Shown here: in pieces, positions 13,334 to 24,700 of the stretch
How the letters are laid out: the number at the start of each line of letters is the position of its first letter
Position numbering within the stretch: the first letter of the stretch is position 1
DNA from: Paramarasmius palmivorus
Lineage: Eukaryota; Basidiomycota; Agaricomycetes; Agaricales; Marasmiaceae
Assembly: GCA_037176845.1 (NCBI GenBank)
Contig: JAYKXP010000012.1
Coordinates: 1 to 64,000 of the forward strand
Length of the DNA stretch: 64,000 nucleotides
Direction: 5' to 3'
Made by a program: the position numbers and the translations under genes
Notes under the pieces: generated by a model
Told to the model about the DNA's origin: nothing
The model's database searches: none
What the model saw: only the letters and a program-made list of their open reading frames with translations

Positions 13334-14858
13334 TCAATTTCAAACCGGCCGCGGACCTTTCGGCTCTCCCCGGGATCTCCCCTCCGAACCAAGGTCTCGA
13401 ACATCCCATCACGTAAACCGGCAGGCATTTCACAACTTGCCTTCATTCTACGACGACCATAGAACTCGCCTTTTTTTCTTGGACACGATGCGTCCAGTCA
13501 TCCATGACAAAGGCGAGTGATTATGTTCATAATTACGGTGAGCACACCAATAACACATACTGTAGATTTACGCGTTGGTGACATAAGTCCTAATGTAAAG
13601 CTGTTATCTACACCGACCTAGCCAACCCATTCGGCCCTCAACGGCGGCGTGCTATGCTATATTTACTAGGGCCCCTTGATACCTATATTGGCCCAGAGAC
13701 TCGTATCAGAGTTCGGCTATGCAACGAGTACGTCCGGCATCTTGGATCATACTCAGTGACAACGCTAATCCCGAACATTATTCTCCAGAAACGAAATCCT
13801 GCCCACATGATGGTCTAGGTGGTTTAGCCAGGAGATTCTAGGACATAAATCTTACGCCAAAAGTACAGTACCCTGGGTATGCTTGCTTGTCCGGTCTCTC
13901 TCTGCAAGTTACTCGTCTACGCTCAACTACTATGCTCGACGTGTTCAAATTGCGATACCGTTTCTGCTTCGGAACATCAACCATTTAGGTCTAATGGATC
14001 GTTGTTTCATTTTACCTTGCCTGAACTCCTAATAAGTCCCTAACTCGTGTTTCAAAGCAACTGTATACGCCAGCTATCGCACACGCCGCAACCTCAAAAA
14101 CACTGTAGACAGCCAACCGCTCGAGAACTCGAACCTCGCCACGAAATACATCGAATGCCGCTTTTCCAGACGAGTCGTTCTATGAAATCTCGGAAACTCA
14201 ACCGCATTCGCGGTCATTTGTCTGTGGCTGCAACAAACCGTCACTTATGCGTGGGCCTGATCGGTCCAAAGTTTCACCCAGGTAAGTATTTCCGCTGTCT
14301 TCGTAAGCGTACCTTCCTTTCTCACTGAAACATCGGCTTAGATTCTCTGTCACTCGTCACAAGCGCATCCATACCAAATCGACGTACCTTTTGGATATAT
14401 CCAACGATTCGTCCGTCTCAATGATAACAGGGAAAAAACAACTCAGGCTTGCTTATATTCACTAATCTAGTCCCTCGGATCGACGAACACCCGTACCTTG
14501 CTAAAAATACTCATACGTCGCAGTATTGAACAAGTACCTCGAGCTGTCGAACTAGGCTCTAGACACTCAGGCTCTCGGACATACTCGTGGAATGCCAAAG
14601 TCCACTATTAAACGGCAAACAAGGTAGCGATGAAGAACCCCAGCATCTCCTGGTCAGTTCATCGTGCCTGCCTTCTCCGTATTCATCTAAAATCATCTTC
14701 ACACGAGTAGACCTTGTCTCGGTCTCTAGAGTGTCCCTTTCAATAATATCACCAAGCGCTTATAGGATCTTCGTCAGGGTCCAACCTTTTTACGGTTCTA
14801 AGTGTCGATTCGAAACAAACCCTGAGCGATCTATCAACCATACGACATTCAACAAGCC

Positions 14859-15960
14859 ATGATCCAGACTTCACTAGTGAGTGACACAGCACTATCGTCT
14901 ATACAGCCTTTCATATCTGCCTCGAGGCTTCCCGAACATGACCTTGTCGGAACCTTGATGTTCAGCACACGCGTTCAGGCTCGCTTCTCGGCGTCGTCTT
15001 CGAAAGTAATGATCCAAGAGTCTCGGAGAATCGCTACTTCCGGAGGGTCCATTCTCCAAAACATGCTTGTCTTGATATTGGACATTCTCCGTTATGCTAG
15101 GCGATATACCGGCAGCTGGAAGCTCTATAGCGAGGAGATAGCAGTCTGGTGAGCAACTTCATATCCGGGATCCCACACGCCACTGGAAACGCCCATTAAT
15201 TGCACGTCTCAGCGTCCCGGTGATCAAATTTGCTCTGCTACAGCATTTACTTGCTGCTGTACTCTCGACTCGGAACATGCAACGGTGATCCTAGCGCACA
15301 CAAGACGCGTGGCTAGCGGTTGAAGAGCGGTCGGTAAATAAAATTATGCACTTCATTGACTTCTCCATCGATGATGAACGCTTTCCGGGTGAGTTAAACC
15401 CAACAAGTCACTTTGACACTCCATATGTATTCGGGCATCGGAACAAGTCAAATCCACTGCGGTACCTGGCATCAATATTCAAGAGCGCCTTTGTTCTGTA
15501 TTTGTTACTGAACGTTCAATTACGTCTAACACAGGATGGTATGACGTGCTGTACGAACGCCAATGTCAATCTCGGAAGCGCCGCAACTGCGCTGCTGTTG
15601 GCGTAGGTCACCCTCTACCGGTGCAACCCGGTTCGAATCGTTCTAATACTATTCACTCGCACTAGTACAGCGCAAAAGCTAAAAATCCTACACATGTACA
15701 GCTGATGATCGAGCCAACGGGTGCGGGACTCCGTTTTGCAGCTATCATTTGCTTATTCTATTCTATAGCGAATGTCACCATTGTCGCTGTCCAGTATCTT
15801 CTTTCGCCTGGTAAGCTGACATTTCATTGGTTTATTCGGCTACATTATTGTCGCTCATTATTGGTCTGCAGTAAGTAACGCAAGGTAGATTTGTTCTTGC
15901 CCACGCAATAGTATTACGGTGTGCCGAATGGGCCTTTTCTAAAACGTTTTCTGATATGTG
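14859..15960 (+). pseudogene. Remnant of a plus-strand membrane-protein-like gene in A2
   Basis: The open stretch 14859-15152 ends at a GTGAGC donor and encodes hydrophobic segments (NMLVLILDILRYARR). After a candidate intron ending near 15209, a short frame reads KFALLQHLLAAVLSTRN. Further on, 15711-15810 (after a CAG acceptor, before a GTAAGC donor) reads AAIICLFYSIANVTIVAVQY. The sequence is nearly identical in A3 at 39944-41000, where the first donor is mutated from gtgagc to cgagca so that one frame runs open for 244 codons. The hydrophobic pieces resemble the late helices of fungal seven-helix proteins, but no complete model can be assembled. Confidence 0.3.
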
Positions 15961-16132
15961 CTGAGCAAGACTGAGGCTTCGATCTTCCTGTTAAAGATCT
16001 CTCAGGGTCGAACGTATAGTATGCTCTATCTTTTGGATTCTAAACTGTTTTCTGAGCAAGACTTAGGCTTCGATCTTCCTGTTAAAGATCTCTCAGGGTC
16101 GAAGATATAGTATGCTCTATCTTTTGGATATA
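15938..16132. repeat. Direct tandem duplication, about 91-100 bp, in A2 only
   Basis: The block ctgagcaagact...cttttggat occurs at 15961-16039 and again at 16052-16130, preceded both times by a tctaaa...gttttct stretch. A3 has one copy only (about 41035-41112). The two A2 copies differ by a few substitutions (gaacgtatag against gaagatatag). Confidence 0.75.
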
Positions 16133-17754
16133 CCCCGGACGGCGGACCATGTTCCTTCTCAAGCAAACGTTTGATTGATCTTCGCCCTTTGTATACTGTA
16201 TGGAACATATCGCGATCGTGTTGGACTCAGAAAATCAAGCCATGGGTATTCGCGTCGTTGTCTTCCGTTGTATATCAATACATGATTATAATGAGATACG
16301 TCTACTGTGGTGGACTAGTTGAATACATTGGTGTATCCGAACCTTCGCCCCTTCTAGTTTCGCATTGTCCGCTTCAAACCGAACGCGCATCTCGCCCCCT
16401 TCACCTCCGCAACCATATACAACGAATCGAAGATAAGAGATACTCCGGGCATTCCCGACTGGGATGTGCCTGAACCTTGGGACCCGAATTACTGCTCCCA
16501 ACCTTTGACTTTGGGAGACACAGAGCATGGCGTACTATTGTACGAGGTCGGCTCGTCCAGTTCGTTCATCATGTTCTCGTCGTGAGGATCACTCAACGAC
16601 CCGAAGCCGATACCTTCCCGACGTCCCAATTCCTTTCCCAGTCCCTCGCGTCCGACAACACAGGAGACGCAAAATGAAGCTACGAGTGCCGAGTATGTAG
16701 AGCCCATCGTAGCGAGTAAAACTGGGGTCCGAAAAAGCGAGTGCGTCATAGTGTGGGGGCGTAACCTTGCAGTCGTGTCTAGGTACGTCCCATGAGGCTG
16801 CTGTGGAGCATTCCATCGCGGTTTGACCATACCCTGGGAAGTCTCGCGGTACCAGAGAACCGGACTCTCCTTTATCGCCTGGGTATGAACGATGGCTAGT
16901 GTACGAGCGGGATGGCGGAATGTGGACACGTGAATTGGCATGGCGTCTGACGTCTACGAGTAGGCACTATATGTCTTCGAATACTGTTCTACCGGCTTAG
17001 GAATAGCCGATGCATGAGGTACGGAAAATGGTATGGAGGGGGAATAAGGAAAGATAGGTGAATCCCGGAGATGAGGATGAGGAGGTGGTGCAACGGGGTA
17101 GAACCCATGTCGACGGCAATTTCAGGCCGTTATGACGAAGGCGGAGTAGGACTGACGGGCATGACAACACCAAAGTCGCAAGGATTGAAGGGGGGAATGG
17201 GTACGGTGCTGAGGTTTCAGATGGAAGGAAACAAGTGCGGAGGATGTTCTTTGGGTGTGTTGAGAACGTTTTCAGTCGCATCATCGGCGGAGGGCACTAA
17301 AGACCATGCTAAACATTTGGAAAGGCCGCTGCTGTATGCATTTGCCACCTGAAGCTTTCAGTTAGGTTTTGGCGAGCTGACTTGAAGAGACTGGACTAGC
17401 ATACCTCGAGTCGGCGCTACCCCCAGAACCCTGTACCTCTAAGCCCTCTACATCTTGGACCAACTGTTCTTCAAGAATGATGATCCGGGGGGTACGGACA
17501 GGTTATGTAGGTCTTGTCGTGCGAGATGAACCTAGAAATGGGGTCTTTTGAATTCGGGTGTAGCGGAAGAGACATTACTGGGCCTACATCGGGGAAGGAG
17601 AGATCAAGAGCAGTCTTGAAATCATCTATATAGACTAGTCAGCCTGAAATCCAAACGAAGGAATGAATAAGACTCACGAATACCTCTGGATGAACCTGCA
17701 AAAACGTTCGCTACTCTGGACCTTGTAACCATCTATTTTTTGCGAGATTTCGAC

Positions 17755-18535
17755 TATTAACCATTGACAGCATAGATATCCAGGCCTTGACTTTGCTGGA
17801 GAGGAATGAGGTCGGGAAAGCCTGGCGAAAGAGTATTCGCGTACCATATGAGGTCTTTCGTGCCAGATAACCGGCTTGTCCTTGCGTATAAAGACCGGAG
17901 ATAGTTATGTTCATGTATCAGATACCGCGGAAGAAGGGGCGGGAGCTGCACTGTAGAGCTTCAAAATCAGATGGAGAAGTTGGTTGTAGAACGAGGAGTG
18001 CGTACACGTGTGAGGGGGTCACCACAGCCGACGTAGGTAGTGCATGGGCGTGGAGTGATCCATGAGAGGTGCTCCGAGGCAGCGGTGGGTGTGATTTCGG
18101 TAGGGAGCAGACAGGCGGAGTAACAGGTGGCCCAGTCTGGCTTGGGATGAATCATAGTCGTGCGACCATGGAGGATGTAGTGGTGCGGAAGTTGGTTTTT
18201 GGTGCCTTTGAGACTTAGATTGGTGCCAGTCGCGGGATGAACAAACACTATTGGGTAGCTTTTTAAGCACAAGTGAGTGAGATAGCAAAGTAAGAGCAGA
18301 CGTTACTTACCGGATACACCATCATCGTCTCAAAGAACTCTGAGCCATCCATCCGCCTTGTGTTTCTCCAGATAAGGATACTTCTATCGCAGGATTTGTC
18401 TGGCCAAGTCTTTGAAGTATAGTCCTCTGCTGAGTGGCGATATCGTTCGAGGTCGTCGTTGGTGAAGAGTTCCATTATTGTTTGTTTCCGCCAAATACGC
18501 CAAGTTGAGGTTAGGGTCAAGGTGCGCGTTCTCAA
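17755..18535 (-). pseudogene. Minus-strand exon remnants at the A2/B2 junction
   Basis: This region is homologous to about 2640-3429 in A1. A minus-strand piece at about 18535-18320 (ELFTNDDLERYRHSAEDY) ends at a GTAAGT donor in both copies. A downstream piece (LPRYLIHEHNYLRSLYARTS in A2; RPFFRGTRYNDPRFSYARTS in A1) is followed in A1 by a likely transmembrane stretch (LMLLVGILSVFWGF). Frames are interrupted in both copies. The product was not identified. Confidence 0.3.
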
Positions 18536-18569
18536 TTGACGCCGTCTCTTTTCTTGTTACTCTCAGTCA

Positions 18570-18607
18570 CAACCACAACCACAACCACAACCACAACCAC
18601 AACCACC
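18570..18607. repeat. ACAACC hexanucleotide microsatellite in LINE leader
   Basis: Six tandem units of the hexamer acaacc lie in the leader of the LINE, about 105 nt before its ATG. They could be part of the element's 5' UTR/promoter. The sequence is purine/pyrimidine asymmetric and C/A-only. Confidence 0.85.
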
Positions 18608-18712
18608 TCCTTTCATACTCTACTTCCTCATAATCTATCTCATATTCACATCGTAATCTACGTCTAAATCTCTCTTAAATCCATCATAAATCTCCTAAAA
18701 CGCTAAGCTGAC

Positions 18713-21700
18713 ATGGCATCTAATCTACCACCCCCGGCACCCCCAATCATCACCCAAAACCGCTCCTCCTCTCCTCCTCTCGAAGAACCGACCTCCACAA
18801 CGACCGCAGGGATCGAAATAATTGTCTACCACCTCGACAACTCATCCCCCACGGCAGCTATCACCCAATTCCGAACGGAATACAACAACATCGTCACCCA
18901 TTCCCGCGAAAACAAGCCCGACCTCTTTCTCCCTGACTTCTCCCTTCTTTCTCTCCACTCTGGCAGCACGTCTACCCGCACCACCGACTTCATCTTCGTC
19001 GGGGTCAACACGCCCCAGCCTCGCCCCGACATCCTTCACAACCTCATCACCGCTATCGAAGGTCATGGAAGGTTCCGCGCCTCGTGGAAGACCGGAATTG
19101 GCTACGACCGCGCCCGACGAGTGTTCGTCACGATGGACAGCGAAGCCGATGCCGCCCGAACGAAACCATTGGTCGAAGAGGCTTTACGCAAGAGGAACAT
19201 TTCGTTTCTCCACTGCGCCAAGACCTCAGGATCTGTCGTTGGGACTCGTCTCGCCATTGACCTCCGGAACCGCGAAGACATTCAGAAACTGTATGATAAC
19301 CCCATTGTTGTCCAACAACGGATTCTCCACATCTCTCGGCCCAAATTCGTGGAACCGTATTGGGGATGGGATATCGTAATAGCAGGCACTGCGGGTATTC
19401 ATGGATTTGAGGGAGCAATGAATGCTTATATCCGCCGTAGCTTCGAGGATGAGTCCATCGTCTCTCATAGCTGCATGGTCCTCGACGGTGAAGCTTATCT
19501 GGTGGTTCTCCGCACGTGGGAGGCTGTATCTTCCCTGCTCGGCATGAAAACACCTTCTCTCCCTGGAATCCCGTCATTCGTCGAACTATCCAACCCTACC
19601 CCGCTCTGCTGGTTCAATCATCGTAACTGCCCCTCTCCACGCTTCCTTGACACCAATCCGAGTCCGTCTCGCGATTCGTCCGCAGGCCTTCAAAAACAGA
19701 TTGACCTCATCCGAACGCAGGGTGTTGACGTTGCATCTGCACTGACTGACCTCGTACGGAATCAAGGCAATCTCATCAAGGAGCTGCAACATGAGTTCCA
19801 GGCCAACCGTTCCTCACTCGCCTCTCTTCAACAGGGTCAATTTGCCTTATACACCCTTACTGCTGCGGAATCCGAGCTCAACCGCCTCAGGTCCCAGAAG
19901 GAAATGAAAGAGATGCTTTCACTGGTGGCACCGCGCCAAGAGCTTTGCGCTCAAGCATTGAACTCTCTCCCTGCGCTCGACCAGCAACTTGCCCAACAAC
20001 AAGAGATTGTTAGGGAGGCTCGTAGCGGATATGCCGCTACTCAATCCATCATCGCCCCCTTACCACCGCCGCCACCGCCATCTCAACATTCACACATGCC
20101 ACCTGCCGCACCCCCAGGTCTTCCTCCTCCTGCTGATCCCCGTACAGGCCTACCAGCGACCCAGGCAGGCCTACGCAACCCCCAGGTGGATCCTCATCGA
20201 CAGGATGGTGCACCCCTGCAGGACACACCAATGGAACAGGACACTGATCAACAGGGTGATGCTCCACAGCACGAAACGCCGATGGAACAGGTTCGTTCTA
20301 TCGCACATCTCTCACCCGCACCCCTAACACGTTCCTATCACAGTGAACGTTGCTCAGCGGTAAAACGGTCTGAAGCCCATGTGAACAGGTGTATCTCAAA
20401 GCCCTTATTGACTCTAATGTACATTATCCTTCTGTTGTTACCAATCTCATGTGTTAAAGCCTCTCCATCTCCATCAACACTCTCCACCTTGTCCCTCAAC
20501 ATCAACGGAGTCTCCGACATTGCCAAGACATCAACCTTCAACAACCTCGTCTCCACCCACAACCCACATGCATGGGTACTATGCGAGACTAAGTCATCAC
20601 ATCCTGTTCAATCCGCTGTCCGTGTGCAGGGTTATAGGATCTTTGAATCTCCTGGGATCCCGACAAACCGACGATCAGCGAAATGGGGCGTCGCAATGGG
20701 GATCAAGTCTTCTCTGCAAGCCACCATGATTCCCCTTCCTGAACGCCTTAAGGGCCGTGTGGTTGCCACTGATGTTGTTATTCCTACAGCTGCCGGAAAG
20801 GGATTTCGTCACAGGCTGGTGGCTGTATACGCACCATATGACCCAGGCGGTGCTGACGCCTTCCAAACCCTTGAAGCATTCTGGACAGACGTGAAGGATA
20901 TCCTTACCTCTGCCCCATACTCCTGGTCTATCATTGGTGACACCAACGCTACGCTGGCGGATGTTGAATGGGGAGATCACCTGCAGCATGACGGCCCTGC
21001 ACGTCAGGCATACCGACAATTCCTACAGTCGATAAACGGTAGAGACTTGTGGATCTCTCAAGGAGACAACAATGCTCGAATAGATGGTGCAACATATCAT
21101 GCCTTCCAGTCCGACAGATGTTGCTCCATCATTGATCGGTGTGCGTCTTCCATTGCTGGAGTCAGAGCATACTCTATCTTTGTTGTCAAGTCCTTTGTCC
21201 CTGCCACTGATCACCGCCCTATTCAAGCGAATTTAGTCCTCATCCCACCAGCATCAATCTCACGGAACGTCGACCTCTCCTCCGCCCAACCAGCAACATA
21301 TCCTCCTCGATTTCTGTTCCCAAAACGTGGCGAAACATACCGGTTCCAACTATTCGCTGACAAGGTGAATGACGGTATCCGACAACGGGGTATCACCCGC
21401 CGCCCTATCACATCTGATGACGAATACAATACTTTATACAATGCCCTCACCGAAATATTCCACGAAGCAGCGGCAGCATCGTTCGAGCTACCTCGGAAGT
21501 ATCTTCCGAAACGCCCAACCAGTGCTAGACTCCAGCTTTTGGTCCGCGAGTTTCGCCGTGTCAGTAGGATCATTGCCGCCATCAAACAAGGAACACTCGA
21601 ATCACTCCTACAGCGGGCTCCCTGGTGTTTCGTATACCTACGAAGCTGTCACGATACAATAGCAGGCACAACAGTCTTCTCTACACATGCACTGCTATCA

Positions 21701-24700
21701 CAAGAAGCTTTAGACTTCTTCCAATCCCTCAGGTCCTCGCTGGCAAAACTGCGATTCAGGGAAGAGCGTACTGTACTTAACACTCGTGCTGTCAATAGGG
21801 ATCGGTTAAGGATTGAGTCCTGTCTCCAAGGCAGCTCCCCCAAGAGGCTATATCCGTCATCATTCCTGGGTCCTCCAGCCGCAATATCCAAGGGGTTTTC
21901 AGGTGATCCTGACACTATTGTTACCGGTGCTACTGAGGTGAAGGAAACCACTAACGAATACTTCACACTCCTCTACCAACGAACAAACAGGCCACCTCAA
22001 CCAAAACCATGGCTCGAGACGCCTACTATCCGCTCCATTCGTGCACGCGTACATGATGATCCTTTCGAATGGCCACGTCTCATGTCCATTGACGAAGCCA
22101 GAGCCATCATCCGCAAAGGCAAGCCTAGACCAGCCCCTGGACCCGACGGATGGGAAAAATGGATGGTGAAGAATCTTCCTGACCCGGCGTTTCAACTCGT
22201 TGTTGACCTATGGAACTACCCAATTCAACATTCCCACTTCCCAGACTCTATCAAGCCCCTTACCCTATCACTCATACATAAGCGTGGGGATATGACGGAC
22301 CTTCGCAACTACCGGGGTATCTGTTGTAACTCACTCAACATGAACATCCCCTTTGCATGGCTGGTTTCACGTATCATGCCTTACCTCCAGCGCATGGGTG
22401 TTCTACCGGAACAACAAGTTGCGACACAATTGGGTGTACAAGGACGAGACCTCACCTCCTTCCTCGCTCAGCTCGAAACCTGGTCAGACCGCACAAAGAC
22501 CCCAATGTACATGCTCAAAAGGGATCAGAAAAAAGGGTTTGATCGTCTGGAACCTGAAGGTTTCTACGATGCCGTCCGAGCGTATGGCCTACCCCTGTCT
22601 TTGATCGACTTTGACATGTCAGCCCAGGAAAATGTACCCTACCAAATCAAAATGTTCTTTGGTCTCACCGACCCAATCACCTTCTCTGGAGTCACAAAAC
22701 AAGGAGGACCACTATCCCCTTTGAAATGCACTCTCACCTCGAGTATGTGCAACCACTGGTTGCGAGATGAAGCCCAGGGATTCAACGGCCTCCTCACTGT
22801 GCAATCAGTTACTGCACGAGCAGGAGATTACCACACCCCGGCTGACCTCAAAACCGTTGAAATTGGGATGGTTGAAGCAATGGATGATAGTGGTATTGCC
22901 ACAACCTCCCTTGCATCCCTAGAGCAGCTGTCGTACTTATCGGATTGCTTCCAAGTCTCATATGGAGGTGAAACGAACTGGGAGAAATCAGCAATCTATG
23001 CTCGCAATGCTCCTCAACCGCCGCCATCCCTTATGATCCCATCGGCTGACCCGCTCGACCACTCCCGTCGCATACCAGTACCAATCAAGATATACGAGTC
23101 GCATATTGAATTCTTACGGGTTCATGTCAATGACACAGATGCCCAATTCGACAAACTCTCAAGCATCATTGATGCTTTTGAGTTTCCTGTACTTCGCCAA
23201 CATCTGCCAATTACTGCTCTTCGACGGATCATATCCAGCACCCTTATCTCACGCTTACAGCCTCGCCTCGCATTTCAGCCAGTGACCCAGGACCAAGCAG
23301 TCAAACTGGACCGTCTGGTAGCACACAAAGTCCACTCGTACCTATCATGGCCCTTTCATTTCAATTCTGCACTCCTCTCCTTACCGTTCACGTATATGGG
23401 CTTTGATTTTCCATCCATCACTCGGATAAATGATTCCCTGGCGGTTCAAGGGTTACTTCGCGACCTCAATCACCATATTCCAATATTCAAAGACATGGCC
23501 ACTGTCACATTATCTGACTGGACATGTGCTCTAAATTACTGTCGGTTCCCATTGGAGGGCCCAAGCCTTCGTCGCTCCTTCCTACAACATAAACGCTCAC
23601 TTCCGTATTCTTTCTCCCTCGCGCACAGGGTCCTGCACACCACAAACACCTCCCTTCGCCTGACGGACCTCTCGTATCTCTACGACGGAAATGTCAGCAT
23701 TCGCCACATCTTCAATTCTCTCCCTTACAGCCTCAAATCATGCCTCCCATTAAACACGCCAATTCTACTGAAAAATATCGGCATACGCAGACTGAATCAA
23801 ATCGCAACGTGGTCTCCGTTGACGTGTCGACAAATACCACGACTCATATTCTCCCCAGCTGCGTCCCCACAAATATGCCGGTCACGAATACTCCGTCAAT
23901 ACCTCCCTATACTGAAGTCATGGATCGAGAGCTTTTCGTTGAAGTCTCTTGTCCATGCTTCATTTGGACTGCCTTTTACTTACCCGGACCCGCCGTACAC
24001 TGCTTTGTGGACATTGTCCATTCCTCGGGCTGCCCGCCAACGCCTCTCTGAACTCATCCTCACCAACTTCGCCACATCAAACCCCCGGAGACCACCACAG
24101 GACCCAACATTTACTGGGTTATCGGCATCAGACGGCTCTACCGTTCCACCCGCACCACTTCCCTTCCAGTCACGATCATCCGCTTTCTCGTCAATCTCGA
24201 CATCGCACACCCTCTTAGCGACGCTCGATGCGTTCGCGCTCTCAGCCAATAACCAACTGGCTGAAGTATACGGGATTCTTACAGCCATACTGCTGATAAG
24301 AGATACTCCACGCCCCGATAGCCCTTCGCCTGTGATATACTCCGACAATTCAAATGCTGTTCGCCATCTCAATAATGCCCTTAATTTACCCTCATACAAT
24401 TGGGCATCGAACCCTGCGCGAGCCCTATATCGATGGATCATGGACATTGTACATCGTCGTCACCATAGAGCACCACTCTTAATACAACACATTCCTTCTC
24501 ACACCTCGTCTACTTCTCCGCCTGCTCGAGCGAATGATCTTGCAGATCGTATCGCCTCGTCCGCTCATCGCTCAATTCCTCGCCCCCCGCCGGCACCGTT
24601 ACCTACATTCTTCATGGATGATTTTACCTTATTCTCTAAAACTCACTCCTACATTGAATCTAACCCGTTCTTGTATATATCGAATATACTCGCACGTCGT

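Larger units (their letters stand above)
9471..18535. repeat. Array segment A2 (longest copy)
   Basis: Second A copy. It is colinear with A1 at its two ends and with A3 over most of 9471-16150. Parts are nearly identical to A3, for example 10800-11110 against 35640-35940 and 14990-15960 against 40060-41000, while other parts are strongly diverged. This mosaic suggests exchange between copies rather than uniform decay. The segment holds minus-strand exon remnants (about 11350-13330 and 17760-18535) and plus-strand remnants (about 10190-11240 and 14860-15960). None yields a full-length gene. The LINE begins at its right end. Confidence 0.6.

Noticed and set aside
15600..15660. ggttcgaatc resembling a tRNA T-loop
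   Set aside because: No matching T-stem, anticodon arm or acceptor stem could be folded around it, and A3 has ggttcgtatc at the same place.
16489..17284. Overlapping open frames of 95-150 codons on the minus strand in A2
   Set aside because: No counterpart in A1 or A3 supports them, and frames overlap one another without motifs.
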